A DNA stretch of 64,000 bases, from the NCBI GenBank assembly GCA_020796225.1, contig CM036767.1, positions 21,210,927 through 21,274,926 on the forward strand. Reading direction: 5' to 3'. The notes under the pieces are model-generated. The model saw only the letters and a list, made by a program, of their open reading frames with translations. It was not told where the DNA came from and made no database searches. The translations under genes and the position numbers were made by a program. Within the stretch, counting starts at the first letter, position 1, and each line of letters opens with the position of its first letter. Of this stretch, positions 19,199-30,084 are shown piece after piece. The DNA is from Arion vulgaris (lineage: Eukaryota; Mollusca; Gastropoda; Stylommatophora; Arionidae).

Positions 19199-19932
19199 CT
19201 TGTGCGTAGAACTAACCTAATCTCAACTAATTTCAGGGCTGAGGTAGAGGCCCTCAGTGCAGCTGCAGAAATGGCACTACAAAATATGAACCAAATACAT
19301 GGAAAAATAGTGCTCTTGACTGACGCATTGTCTGCTTTCTCAGCACTGAAATCTGAAAGGAACACAGAACTAAGTGATCTCAGATCAACCTTAGCCCAGT
19401 TATCCCATGAATCTGAGAGGGTAGTAATCCAGTGGATACCCTCACACTGCAAGATCAAGGGGAATGAAGATGCTGACAGACTGGCTAAAGAGGGAGCAGG
19501 AATGCCCCATGATGACAACCTGGTTAGCTATGAAGAAGCAAAAAACCATCGCCAAAGGGCACTACAAAGCACAATGGGATAAAGAACACCCAAAACACAA
19601 CAAGAATGATGGATATTACCAACTGTCCAGAAGGGACCATACAGCCATACTTCGCCTCCGGACGGGTCACAACAGAATGAGACGCCACCTGTACACTAAA
19701 TTCAAGATAGGCACCAGCGACCTGTGTCCATGTGGCTTGGCAAGTATGACAACAGAACATATCCTACATAACTGCTCCAGTATGCAGACCTGAGAAGAAA
19801 GAGGTGGCCCACTTACACCAGCGTCCAAGACAAACTGTATGGCGTGGCTGATAATCTGAGACAGACGGCGGCCTTTATTAGAGAGTCCGAAATCCCAATC
19901 TAGTGAGAACGCAGAAGAAGAAGAAGGTAGCT
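19199..19932 (+). mobile_element. LINE-RH2: RNase H domain and C-terminus
   Basis: The plus strand encodes FRAEVEALSAAAEMAL (catalytic Glu), IVLLTDALSAFSALKS (catalytic Asp), then WIPSHCKIKGNEDADRLAKE (His and last Asp). The first catalytic Asp is missing because of 5' truncation. A frameshift near 19560 leads to RTGHNRMRRHLYTKFKIG and DLCPCGLASMTTEHILHNCS, a Cys/His segment. The 3' end is tgagaacgcagaagaagaag. I-like LINEs carry such an RNase H. Confidence 0.85.
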
Positions 19933-20570
19933 TGTCGCTTTCGGAACATGACTCCCACGACAGCAGTCCTGAAAAAGTTTCTTTTCTGTACAAGTTGGCT
20001 GGCATCAGCGGCAGACATTCTCAGATTGTCAATGACATCTTGCACCCATCGTCTTCTAGGTCTTCCTCTTATTCTTCTTCCAGACACTATTTCCTCCAAA
20101 ATTATCTTCTCTAGACACTCATGTCGTTTGATGTGTCTTAAATATTTAATTTTCCTTCATTTTATGTTCTTTAATAGCCAACTCTCTTTAATATCAAGTT
20201 GTTGCAGAACAGAAGCATTTGTTCTTTTTTCTGTCCATGATATTCTAAATACTCTTCTGTAGCATTTGAATTCAAAGGCAATAATTATATTCTCCACCCA
20301 CCCGAGTGGTTACCGGGACCCATATTTAGGGTGTAAAGAATAGAACCACTGTTACCTGCCACGCATGTCGTAAGAGGCGACAAGGAGGTTTGGCTGAAAT
20401 CGGATGCATGTGTCCTTAACGTGTAGAGGTCTATGCGTTTAGGGCCTACAAACAACGTGCAACGTATACACGTTCTTGGCAAAGATCAAACATATCACAA
20501 AGAGTGATTAAAATTGGTCGTAAAGAACGAACGCAAAGAAGAAGAAGATATTCTCCACCGCCATGTCAAT
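19933..20570 (-). mobile_element. LINE-B/N-type C-terminus carrying SINE-2
   Basis: The minus strand encodes RVFRISWTEKRTNASVLQQL, LEKIILEEIVSGRRIRGRPR and RRWVQDVIDNLRMSAADASQ, the standard end of this LINE group. It is interrupted by SINE-2 at 20299-20547. Confidence 0.75.
20299..20547 (+). mobile_element. SINE-2 insertion with 12-bp TSD
   Basis: ATATTCTCCACC occurs at 20287-20298 and 20548-20559. The SINE begins cacccgagtggttaccggga, has the core catgtcgtaagaggcgac, and ends aacgaacgcaaagaagaaga. With the copy at 40811 this defines SINE-2 as about 250 bp. Confidence 0.92.
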
Positions 20571-20599
20571 GGTCCATTCGTTGAGAACGTTGGACTGTT

Positions 20600-21250
20600 C
20601 ACTAAATATTTTCTTCCTAAGAAAACACAAGAAGAAAAAATCATCTTAATTTGAACACGCCTCAAATGTATTCAAATAATTTATAACAACAACCGTACTG
20701 CTGTTTTGACAGTTCTCACAAATCCAAGACAGGCATGCCGAGCCCAACAGCTTTCAAGTTCCGTCAGCGGCGATATGCACGGTTTTCAAGTATGTTTATA
20801 TTCGATTATAGCGGGTGAAAAAAAAGGTGTTTAAAAAAGTAAAAGAGCAAACAAGCCTAGAGGCGTTCATGTCAGAGGCGTCGTTTTAAGTTGCTGTTTT
20901 CTCACATGGAAAAAAATTAGCATTCCATCAAGTCGGCAGCACTTTCCAAAAAATCGTAAATCACGTGGATATGAAACCAAAAAAAAAAAGAGTAACTATT
21001 ACAATTATTAAAAGGGAAAAAATGTAGCGTATTTGTTAGGCCAAACGTTTTTTCTTTCTTTCTTTCTTTTTTGTTTGTTAAAAATTCAAATGAATACAAT
21101 AAAAATGTTTCGAAAAGACGTTTAAAGTAATGTCAAATTAAAAAAAACAACCTGAAATATTATTTATTTTATTTCTAAAGGGAAATAACAAACAAAACAA
21201 AAAACATAGAAAGATCGGAATTATGTGTAATATCCGTTTCTCATATCTTC
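20600..21250. other. AT-rich DNA, no gene seen
   Basis: Long A and T runs and a TTTC repeat (21050-21070). No ORF or repeat family recognised. Confidence 0.4.
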
Positions 21251-21252
21251 AT

Positions 21253-21535
21253 TCCGTTCGTTTTTACGACCAATTTTAATCACTTTTTGTGATATGTTTG
21301 ATCTTTCCAAGAACGTGTATACGTTGCACATTGGTTTGGTAGGCCCTAAACGCATAGACTTCTTGAAGAGAACGTCATCATCATCATCAGGTAGCTTGTC
21401 GCTTTCGGACGTTTAGGACATGTGCATCCGATTTCAGCCAAACCTCCTAGTCGCCTCTTACGACATGCGTGGCAGGTAACAGTGGTTCTATTCTTTACAC
21501 CCCAAATTTGGGCCCGGTAACCACTCGGGTGGCTT
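21253..21535 (-). mobile_element. SINE-2 copy interrupted by a LINE 3' end
   Basis: Tail at 21253-21358 and head at 21409-21535 belong to SINE-2. Between them, cttgaagagaacgtcatcat plus aggtagcttgtcgctttcgg (21361-21406) is a LINE 3' end also seen at 19160-19198 and in part at 19918-19945. Confidence 0.75.
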
Positions 21536-21734
21536 CTCATATGAGATGCATTAGACTTTAAAAGTATTCGTTCCATATCACGATATGATCAAATACTCGA
21601 CAAACGAGTGCTTTAGAGAGGCAGAGATTGTTCCAGTCTTGTACACTTTCCTCAAGCATAGGCGTCTCCGTTGACTGGGTGGCATCTCGTACATGAAGGA
21701 TGATAGAATTCCCAAGGATATCTTCTACAGCTCT

Positions 21735-21848
21735 CAGGTCTACCCAACCACATTTGGGTACAATGAAAAGTAATGGCAAGTAAAGGCAACTGGCGTGATG
21801 TTGACAACATTACCCATCGTGTGCCGACGGTCAATGAAAAATACGGGC
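21735..21848 (+). mobile_element. SINE-5 3' part
   Basis: ctctcaggtctacccaacca and gcgtgatgttgacaacatta match the complement of SINE-5 at 10105 and 23462. The tRNA-like head is missing. Confidence 0.6.
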
Positions 21849-21889
21849 CATAGAACATGTTACCATATATACCACGTGGTATAAAAAAG

Positions 21890-22072
21890 GATTGAATTGA
21901 AAACGATTAAAAATAAAATTACTACAAAATATCTTCAAAATTACATCTGGACCATCGCCGGTGCTACGGAATTCGTGCATTGTCGCTGAGATCTTCATGT
22001 GTAAGAAAGAGATCGTAGCACACATGGTTACTCACCGAGTGCAATGATGATGTTCATATCAATCAATCAATC
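21890..22072 (-). mobile_element. SINE-8 copy
   Basis: On the minus strand it starts in GATT repeats (complement of caatcaatcaat at 22061-22072) and carries cacgaattccgtagcaccgg. It abuts LINE-L sequence on its right. Confidence 0.6.
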
Positions 22073-22160
22073 TTCTATGGAGAACTGATCTCTGGAAAGA
22101 GAACAACTGGAAAATCCAACTATGATATAAAGATGTCTATATGGAGTCCTGGTAACATCA
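22073..22160 (+). mobile_element. LINE fragment with YGELxSGKRTTG motif
   Basis: ttctatggagaactgatctc translates as FYGELISGKRTTGKSNYDIK, the GEL/GKR motif upstream of LINE C-termini. The type is close to LINE-L. Confidence 0.5.
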
Positions 22161-22229
22161 TATGGCAGATGCCGATCAGAAATTTAAAAAAACAGAATAG
22201 GGCAAGCGAAAACATAGCTCCAGAAAATG

Positions 22230-22935
22230 AGAAGCATAATATCAACAAGTCCTTGTCAATTGCGATTATAATGGAGTTATTCAGTGCTACATAGAACCAA
22301 TACTGACATACGGATACAAGTCATGGACAATGAACACACAGATCGTAAAACTCTGAGGGTCAAAGAGATGTAGTTTTACAGAAGAATGATGCCCGCGTGC
22401 CAGCGTGTTCGTAGTGCGTTGGACTACGGGTGACTAGTCCTCTGTAAGTGCGGGTTCAACTCCGCGGACTGGAGAAAAGCTACAGGTTCCCCAGATTTAC
22501 AGTGTTCGTGGCACCGAGCCGAAGGGTTACGATGTCCATGGCACCGAGCCGAAGAGCTTTCAGCTCAAGTGCTTCTGGATCGTAAAGAAAAAAAACAAAC
22601 AGAAGAATGATGAGAATTCCATGAACTGCTAAAATGAAATTAATGTGAAGGTGGGAATGAGGTCAAGACACAGAGTAAGCTTATCATCAATATAAGAAAG
22701 AGGCAGTCCTCATTTTTCGGGCATGTGATGAGTAGGCGATGTTTAGAACACATTGTGACAACTGTAAAATCGAGGGTAGAAGAGACAGAGGAAGAGAGCG
22801 AGAGAAAACTTTGGATAACCTGACTTCATGGCACAGTATAGCGTCAACATCTGAATTGATAGTTAACACCAAAGACAGAGATTTGTGGAGATCCATGATC
22901 GTCTACGCCAGTCGGCACGGTACCTGATGATGAGG
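22230..22935 (+). mobile_element. LINE-A 3' half carrying SINE-4
   Basis: With SINE-4 removed it reads GVIQCYIEPILTYGYKSWTM, RMMRIPWTAKMKLM, RKRQSSFFGHVMSRRCLEHI and KTLDNLTSWHSIASTSELIV to the stop. The 3' end is ggtacctgatgatgagg. It is the best C-terminus of LINE-A in the window. Confidence 0.8.
22392..22598 (+). mobile_element. SINE-4, tRNA-derived, with 14-bp TSD
   Basis: ACAGAAGAATGATG flanks both sides (22378-22391 and 22599-22612). The head cgtgttcgtagtgcgttgga and a B box gcGGGTTCAACTCCgc (about 22462-22473) are tRNA-like. The body contains two copies of a segment with ggcaccgagccgaag. It ends in an A-rich tail with ctcaagtgcttctggatcgt. A second copy is at 31619-31808. Confidence 0.93.
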
Positions 22936-23084
22936 ATATGAAGGATTTAAATGCTATTGACATATATAGAAGAGAATAAGGAGTTTTTTAAAAAGAACTT
23001 CAAGGGAAGAAACGGAGCCAATGAATATGATCAATAAATGGACAGTGTACAAGTATTAGGGGCCTCTGAGAGCGGAAAACAAAT

Positions 23085-23165
23085 TACCAAACACAGGACT
23101 CGAACCACGCACTCTTATTTTTGACGGAATCCATTGTCTAGCTCAACCGTATCAGCTATTTTTGT
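23085..23165 (-). mobile_element. SINE-9 tRNA-like head
   Basis: On the minus strand, gatacggttgagctagacaa is followed by B box GGTTCGAGTCC (23106-23096). The A-box region resembles tagctgatacggttgagc. Only the head is recognisable. Confidence 0.5.
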
Positions 23166-23461
23166 AATGAATACAGCCATTCTGGAAAAGGGCTTTACTA
23201 TGGAATTGTCTTTCGTAAACGTATTGTCTGTTAGACACAGAATAATCAGGTCAGATTCGATCGAACAGTGTTTGCTGAAACATATGCCATAGGCTTATTG
23301 TGCTTGTATATTTGAGACGAAACAACATCTTACATACACACAGATGGATGCATATACATAGATGCGTACATCATACATAAACAATGGATGCATATAACAT
23401 ATGCATACCATCATAAAAGGTAAAGGAACTTCATACTCGGTATAAGATCAATAAAGTGTTA

Positions 23462-23688
23462 GGCCTGTATTTTCATTGACCGTCGGCACACGATGGGTGA
23501 TGTGGTCAGCATCACGCCGGCCGCCTTTACTTTCCCAGAGCATGTCTGGTACCCAGTTGAGGATGGGTCGACCTGAGAGCCGTCACGGTCGGGAAAAATT
23601 CCACGCGCATTGCGGGAGCTGAACCCAGACCACCAGCCTTGAGAAGCGAGTTCACTAACAACTACGCTACAGCGGCTCTCGCTGTACA
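23462..23688 (-). mobile_element. SINE-5, full length
   Basis: Minus-strand head gagagccgctgtagcgtagt, then ttagtgaactcgcttctcaa and a B box GGGTTCAGCTCC. The tail has cgtgatgctgaccacatcac and ends at the complement of gcctgtattttcattgaccg. Confidence 0.8.
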
Positions 23689-24130
23689 TCATGCATAGTA
23701 GCTCTAAAAGAGCCGCTCTCCCCAGCATCTATACAATCTTGATGCAGCCCCAGACACGATGGGCAGGACATGTGGCTCGAATGTCGGATTGCAGAATACC
23801 CAAACGACTCTTTTATGGTGAGCTGCATAGCGGTAAACGCTCACAGTGTGGTCAGAAAAAGCGATTCAAAGATACACTCAAGAACTCGATGAAATCCTTT
23901 GGCATAGGCGTCGACAACTGGGAGAATGTTGCTCAAGACAGATCAGCCTGGCACACACTTCTTCGTCACGGTTCTTCGGCCTGCGAGACAGGCAGAACAG
24001 CACGGATGGAACAAAAACGTAAATGAAACTCTCCCACAAGTGCAAGTATACCTTGCCCACACTGTACAATAACATTTCAAGCCCGTATCGGGTTCACTAG
24101 TCATCTACGCGCACACAGACAAACATAACG
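23689..24130 (+). mobile_element. LINE-O C-terminus with C2H2 finger
   Basis: The frame 23691-24026 encodes TRWAGHVARMSDCRIPKRLF, YGELHSGKRSQCGQKKRFKD and IGVDNWENVAQDRSAWHTLL, a well-kept LINE C-terminus. After a frameshift the bases 24051-24128 encode PCPHCTITFQARIGFTSHLR and then AHRQT and a stop, a C2H2 finger (C-X2-C, H-X-(3 or 4)-H). It is related to but distinct from LINE-H. Confidence 0.8.
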
Positions 24131-24202
24131 CAAATACATTGCCTTGGATGAAAATTGTGTGTTCATCATTACCCTTATTGGACGTCATCATCATATCATA
24201 TT

Positions 24203-24462
24203 GTAGCTCAAATTGATTGTAAGATGAGAATAAGGAATCATTAACAAATTGATTGTAAGATGAGAATAAGGAATCACTAACAAATTGATTGTAGATCTAA
24301 AAACAAATATTGTTGAAATGAAACAAATTCAAGTTCAACAAATTAATTAGTGATAGAATAAGGAATCATTAACAAATTGATTGTAAGATGAGAATAAGGA
24401 ATCACTAACAAATTGATTGTAAGATGAGAATAAGAAATCACTAACAAAATCTGACCCTGTCC
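24203..24462 (+). repeat. 36-bp tandem repeat, interrupted
   Basis: The unit caaattgattgtaagatgag plus aataaggaatcactaa occurs in two clusters, about 24210-24295 and 24345-24460, with a decayed middle. Confidence 0.8.
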
Positions 24463-24524
24463 CTCTAAAAACAAGATATTGCTCAGAAACCGCAAACAAT
24501 TATTCAAAGTGTCCAAAGGCAGAG

Positions 24525-24776
24525 GATTAACTTCAGTGCACCCGTTTTCCCCATATGGCTCCACCCCTGTCGGCAAAGATGTAATTCCATCTTCCGAGAG
24601 CATGGACGCCATCTGCCGAGTGCATTGCACAAAACACGGACTCAGTAGGTCCGGCAACAATCCTAGAGAGCTCTCATGAACAAATTACAAATTTTTCTCG
24701 GTCCGGATTCGAAGCCACAACCTTCAGTACGACAGACAAACGTCTTAACCACTTCGCCATTGAGGCTCCTATTATA
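24525..24776 (-). mobile_element. SINE-3 copy
   Basis: The minus-strand head has an A box TGGCGAAGTGG (near 24759) and a B box in ggCTTCGAATCCgg. The body has cctaggattgttgccgg-like sequence and gtgcaatgcactcggcagat. It carries an internal insertion or variant around 24575-24610. Confidence 0.75.
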
Positions 24777-24779
24777 TAA

Positions 24780-25918
24780 TGAATGAAAATCGTGGTATAT
24801 CCTTTTACAGGACGTAGCCATCAACCACAGTAAACAAGTCGTCAATTTTTCTAGGCACCACTTTACGTTCAGTAGTTTGCCATTGCTTTCTGAACGGTGA
24901 GGTTAATTTTTACAGTTCGTAAAAATCCAAGAGAACAAATTTGCTTGCAAACTTGCCCGCCACGGAATTTGAACCAGGTACGCTTGGGTTGGGATCGAGC
25001 TCACTACTGCTTAAGTTACAGACGCTCAATCTATTACATAAACCATTGTATAAGCACCAACAGAATACAAATCAACGCACTCCACTGTATCAAATCATTG
25101 TCAATGTCATTGTTTTCTTTCCCCCACAAAATTGAAAATAGATACATCAAGTTGAAATTCAATCTCCCAAACTTTTTTGCAACACCTTCCACATCCCGTT
25201 ACAAACATCACCCTTCTAATTAACCGAAGCTTTCAGGTTATATGTTACTTGAATTCGAGTCTCACGCCCTGAGCCTCTGGCGTCTGGAAATCTGACACCC
25301 AAAGACCACTCAAAGGTCATACTTGAGAAATTTACTTAACGACTAGAGTCTCAGAATGCAGTTCTAGAATAAATCGCAGTTTATTAAATTTAAACAGGAG
25401 AACGAAACCAGATGGCGTGAGCTCATTTTGGAATGTTGTGAACTGCAGACGTGTAGATAGCTTCCGGGAGAAAGATCAGAAAATGAACAGAGGCGTGGCA
25501 AGAAGAAGGTTGTTCTAGAAAAAATGATATGGTAGCGTGCCAGGTGCAGCTGAAGGAAAGAGAATGTAATTTTGTGAAACGTTTTAAATGTTTCATATTT
25601 GCAGCGTTGCTATGATACGAAGTAAAACAGAAATGAGTTTAGCTGACAGTTTGGCAAGATTGAAAATTAATGAAGATTTGAATATGTTAACGAAAACGAA
25701 AGTAGGCAAACTTTGAAGATTATATGTTCGAGAATGGCAAACTGAACATTACAAGGCTCCATTAAAAATTATTTGCAAGAATATTTAGAAATATGTTGTG
25801 ATGGCGTGCAAAGACGGTAAGAAAAACAATGAGTTCATAATAAAATATTCACATAATGCACTGACGGTTGGAAATATCTATTAATACACGCAATTTTAAT
25901 TAAATTATGTTACAAAAT
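24780..25918. other. Mostly unique AT-rich DNA
   Basis: I see no gene. A B-box-like GGTTCAAATTCC on the minus strand (about 24967-24978) may be a decayed tRNA-type SINE. The stretch 25380-25600 has no recognised landmark. Confidence 0.35.
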
Positions 25919-25919
25919 G

Positions 25920-26215
25920 AAATCATAGAGCAAGTTCAAGATTGCGTATACCTGGGAAGTACACTTTCCAAGTAAAAATATGACCTTTTTCGTCTTTACA
26001 GACGGTCAATTGACAAGAATTTCACTGTGACAACTTCTGAGTTTTCGCTTGTCTCTCTTGTCTTTCAGTTCATCCTCAAGTCCCTCTTCAAAAGATTCTG
26101 CACCTTTGCGCAATGTTGTTTTCCATATATCTCGATCATCAGCCAGTTTTTGCCTAGCCTTGGCAGTTGATATAGGGAATGTGCCTTGATCATTTTGCAC
26201 AAACCTCATCTCTAC
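25920..26215 (-). mobile_element. LINE-M 3' end next to a LINE scrap
   Basis: 25979-26209 on the minus strand encodes KARQKLADDRDIWKTTLRKG and AESFEEGLEDELKDKRDKRK, matching the copy nested in hAT1. The 3' terminus is at 25979 (complement of tatgacctttttcgtcttta). Just before it, 25920-25978 on the plus strand reads EIIEQVQDCVYLGSTLSK, a scrap of another LINE. Confidence 0.75.
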
Positions 26216-26482
26216 CCTACTGTTTAATCCAAAGGGAAGACAAAGTCCATACGTTTGGAATCAAGCATGGTTTGCAACTAATATCAGAAGATGAAATGAA
26301 TACACATATAACCATCAACTGCCTTAGAGTCCCTCCCTCCTGATTTGTGGTCAAGGCTTACTCCTCTAGCCCTCTGCACAACCGTTCTGACCTACAGGGC
26401 AGTGGGGATTTTCTATTAGGGTTTACTCCCTAACTTTTAGCTCTCCCAAGCCCCCCCTTTCTCTCCACAAGGCAGTGAAAGT

Positions 26483-26652
26483 TACAGGTTGCAGATGGTA
26501 CCGTCTACTGTCATACGGTAGCAGATGAAACATCTGATCTGACAGTGAGTTTAACAGTTGCAGATGGTACCGTCTACTGTCATACAATAGCAGATGAAAA
26601 CATTTGATCTGACAGTGAGTTTAACAGTTGCAGATGGTACTGTCTACTGTCT
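26483..26652 (+). repeat. About 70-bp tandem repeat, two and a half copies
   Basis: gcagatggtaccgtctactg recurs at 26491, 26560 and 26630. Each unit also contains cagatgaaacatctgatctg, a small dyad. Confidence 0.85.
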
Positions 26653-26855
26653 CTAGTGAGAACGCAGAAGACAAGCTGTATGGCGTGGCTGATAATCTGA
26701 GGCAGACGGCTGCCTTTATTATAGAATCCGAAATCCCACTCTAGTGAGAACGCAGAAGACAAGCTGTATGGCATGGCTGATAATCTTAGGCAGACGGCTG
26801 CCTTTATTAGAGAATCCGAAATCGCAATCTAGTGAGAACGCAGAAGAAGAAGAAA
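26653..26855 (+). mobile_element. LINE-RH2 3' end, tandemly duplicated
   Basis: The terminal about 100 bases of LINE-RH2 (caagctgtatggcgtggctg to tgagaacgcagaagac) occur twice in a row before the final GAAGAAGAAG tail. Confidence 0.8.
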
Positions 26856-26879
26856 TATTCTGACAAATTTCCTGGTCTA

Positions 26880-27234
26880 GCAAGGGGAGATTATATATTG
26901 ACTGATCTGAAAATGCAACATTTATTTACACATCTCAAGTAATAACAATAGGTTTCCCCTCACGAGTTATCTGTTCTTCTCGTCTTTCTTCTTGTGTTTA
27001 TTGTTAGTTGTCCCTAGTAACGAAGTACTCGTTCTTCAGTTTCTAGAAGTAGTTAAATTAGAGAAAGTGATGCCATATTGGTTATTTATTATTGTTTATG
27101 CAAGTGCGTAGTTCTTTCTTTGTACCTGTCATGAATCCTAAGCCCAGGAGGTACACTTGTATTGTAATCATTTAAGTCTGTCCGTAACGCTAGTCTCTCT
27201 CTCTCTCTCTCTTCTCTCTCGTAAGGACAACGAA
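26880..27234. other. Unique DNA with a CT microsatellite
   Basis: No gene seen. A (CT) run is at about 27194-27221. Confidence 0.5.
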
Positions 27235-27560
27235 AAAAGCCATTATTGCGCTGCTCTAGTGGCTTGGGTGATAGTTATTTTTGCGTTTTGACCGGATTCT
27301 GCTATGCAATCTAACCATCTTTTTGTGGTCTTCCTCTCGCCTTCTTTCGTAACGTTCTGTTGTAGTAGAGTTTATATACAGCGGAGTTTAGTTGCATTCT
27401 TATTAAGTGGCCGAACCACTTCATTCTTTGTTTCTCAATATAATTCAAGCAAGGTTCTGTGCCAACTTTCTTTCTTATGTTGATGTTGGTGACTGTCTTT
27501 TCTGGTGTTGTTGGTAGCTTTTCGTAGGCATCGCCATTTCACATGTATTTTAAAAAATAT
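27235..27560 (-). mobile_element. LINE-F fragment
   Basis: Parallels 7400-7835 and 42950-43224: ttattaagtggccgaaccac and ttctttgtttctcaatataa are shared. The minus strand encodes NEVVRPLNKNATKL and a KEGERKTTKRWLD motif across frameshifts. Confidence 0.7.
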
Positions 27561-27775
27561 TATTTTTAATACTGTGCTTTGCTCATTGTCCATGTTTGGT
27601 TCTGGTAACACAAAGCAGGTATGGAAATGCTGTTGATCATCTGTTGCTTAGCTGTCAGTGAGATTTGTGGATGCCTTAACAATGGGGCTAGCTGGTAGCT
27701 TACAGTGTTTGCTTTTTGCACTCAAGCCTCTATCTCTCTATCTAGTATTAATAGAGAATGCTGTAGTAAAACTAT

Positions 27776-28095
27776 GTCATCATCATCAGGTGCCTTGCGG
27801 GTGGCGTAGGCGATCATGGATCTCCACAAATCTCTGTCTTTCGCGTTTGCTATCAACTCAGATGTTGACGTTCTATCGTGCCATGAAGTCAGGCTATCCA
27901 AAATTTTATCCGTCTTCCTCTGTCTCGTCTCCCCATGATTTTATCGGTTGTCACTGTGTTCTAAATCTACCCTTCTCCTCACATGCCCAAAAAATGATGA
28001 CTGCCTCTTTCTTATATACTATGTATCAAATTCGAAAAATGATGACTGCCTCTTTCTTATATACTTTGTATCAAATTCGAAATATGAAAGGATGA
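27776..28095 (-). mobile_element. LINE-A 3' end with a 45-bp internal duplication
   Basis: The tail tcatcatcatcaggtgcc is followed by gatcatggatctccacaaat as in 14254. The segment aaaaatgatgactgcctctt to tatcaaattcg is present twice (27989-28080). Confidence 0.75.
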
Positions 28096-28317
28096 GGTAA
28101 TGCAACTTTCTCTCTCTCCATTTCTCTTTAGTGTTATTTAAAAACCCCGACTGGAGCAAATGCCCTCAATCAACTCATGTCAAGTCTTCCTATCTTTAGC
28201 TATCTCCTGCAGTTTCATCCAATACTTCTATATATACATTTTATCTCTCCTCCAAAAATCTTTTCCGTGATTTTATGCTTCCCTCTCTTTCCCTTTCCCT
28301 GCGAGTTCCAGGAAAGA

Positions 28318-28634
28318 GCCCCTCTTGTTATATTTCCAGAAAACCTAGTATTTCTGACTGATGCCCTGTCAGTAATTACTGCTCTAAAAAATCAAGAAGA
28401 TAAAAACTTGAAGGAACTGCAAGCATCACTACACCAAATATGCAACATCTTCTCTTGAGTGGTAATACAGTGGATACCATCTCACTGCGGGATACCTGGC
28501 AATGAGACTGCGGATATATTGACAAAAGAAGGCAACAGGCGTACCACAGACAGACACCAGTATTACATATGAGGAAGCAAAAGTACTTTAACTACTTTAA
28601 AAGTATACAAATCGATGTCTGAAAACGTTGGAAG
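28318..28634 (+). mobile_element. LINE-RH2 fragment (RNase H)
   Basis: Encodes VFLTDALSVITALKNQEDK and, after a stop at 28456-28458, VVIQWIPSHCGIPGNETADI with the His and Asp of RNase H. The 3' part is short and ends in GAAGAAGAAG. Confidence 0.7.
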
Positions 28635-28699
28635 AAGAAGAAGTTATATTTCCCATGTGTTTTTCACAAGATGTGTCGTATCCAGCACCAGCGTCTTTC

Positions 28700-28765
28700 C
28701 TCCTTCTCTCTTGGTTCACTGGAATCTGTCTCGTTTTTCCCATAAGCTCCTCATTTTAATGTACT
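28700..28765 (-). mobile_element. LINE-C scrap
   Basis: ttcactggaatctgtctcgt and gctcctcatt match 2577-2630 with moderate divergence. Confidence 0.4.
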
Positions 28766-28875
28766 TTTAGAATGCATACAAACCAGGCAAAATGACGTTT
28801 TGCTCAAAAGAACTTATTCAAGCAAAGACTACAAGTCAACACGACACAAATCAAATAATTGTCGTTTATGAAACA

Positions 28876-30041
28876 AAAGTCAGTGGTAATGTCAGTGGTA
28901 GATTACGGACTCGGAATTCTTACGATATCAAGATCACAATGTGAACGACTCGAACGGGTTCAGAATGAAGGTATGCGTATAGTTCTGGGCTGCACTAGAG
29001 ATACCCCATTGTGAAGATGAGATATATGCTTGGCCTTCTGTCACTACGCTCCCGTCATGCAGTCGCCCAAACCAAGGCATATATGCGGGTTACTTGGGAT
29101 AAGAGACATCCACTTCACAAGAACACTAATGATGTTAAGGGCACGAGAATCAAGCGTGGCATGTCGTGGATGGCCCAGGCTGAGAGAACAATTGGCCAGG
29201 TGACTACGGTTGCGACTCTACCAAAAGGGGAAGAATGGATCCCAACAGATGGTAGCAGGATGAACTATCTCAACGTTATCATTACTCTTGGAAGAGAATG
29301 TAGAGATTGGGGCAACATGAAGGCTGATCTCGCAGTTAAGCAGCTGATAGAAGATAATGCAAGGGATGATGATGTTGTTGTATATACCGATGGGTCGGTT
29401 CAACGTGGTGAGAAATCCGGCTGGGGTTTCTGGGCTAATGCGCATGGTAGGGTTGTTGCAGAGCGAAGTGGGGCATACAGGACAACTACTTCTAGTATGA
29501 GGATGGAATTTGAGGCCGTTACTGCTGCCCTCCATTGGATTTCTGGGACTTCATTTACTGGGGCAGTTGTTGTATCTGACTCTCAGTCGATGCTTCACAA
29601 GATCCAGAAGGGCAGGTTTCGGTATGAGTGGATGTCGTCTATAGAAGTTTCTAACCTCCAGCGGCTTACGTGGATATACTGTCCTGGGCATGCGGGTGTT
29701 TACGGTAATGAGAGAGCGGGCAGGCTTGCATCAACAGCATCGATTGTTGGGGAGTTGAAGATGGATAAAGGGGATATTCTTCGGTCTCTTCGCGACTGTC
29801 TATTGGATGAGGACACTAAAATCGATGTTGAATCGATCAAGCGATTTAAGCAGTTTGGAGTTACCCGTTGTTCAAGTCGAACTGGATGCACGAGAGGCAG
29901 AGTGAGAGGTGTGTTTAATCAACGAGCCACATGAACCATCAGTATGCATACTCTTCGATATCTGTTGGGGAGACTGAGCACCTATGGGTCTGCCCGGAGT
30001 GCATGACGTCAGTTTAGTAACCAATAACCAATAACCAATAA
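28876..30041 (+). mobile_element. LINE-RH1, 5'-truncated, with 13-bp TSD
   Basis: CGTTTATGAAACA flanks both ends (28863-28875 and 30042-30054). The insert starts between RT and RNase H (RLERVQNEGMRIVLGC), then an ORF of 307 codons (29011-29934) includes RNase H: VVVYTDGSVQRGE, RMEFEAVTAALHW, VVVSDSQSMLHKI and GHAGVYGNERAGRLAS. The last catalytic Asp is Gly in both copies (here and at 5.9 kb). The tail is an ACCAATA repeat (30019-30041). It resembles I-clade LINEs. Such a clean structure suggests a fairly recent insertion. Confidence 0.93.
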
Positions 30042-30084
30042 CGTTTATGAAACAGATAATACACACCATAAACGTTAATAATGC

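Noticed and set aside
22388..22600. Riboswitch-like or structured RNA with paired ggcaccgagccgaag motifs
   Set aside because: The second copy at 31.6-31.8 kb and the TSD show it is a SINE.
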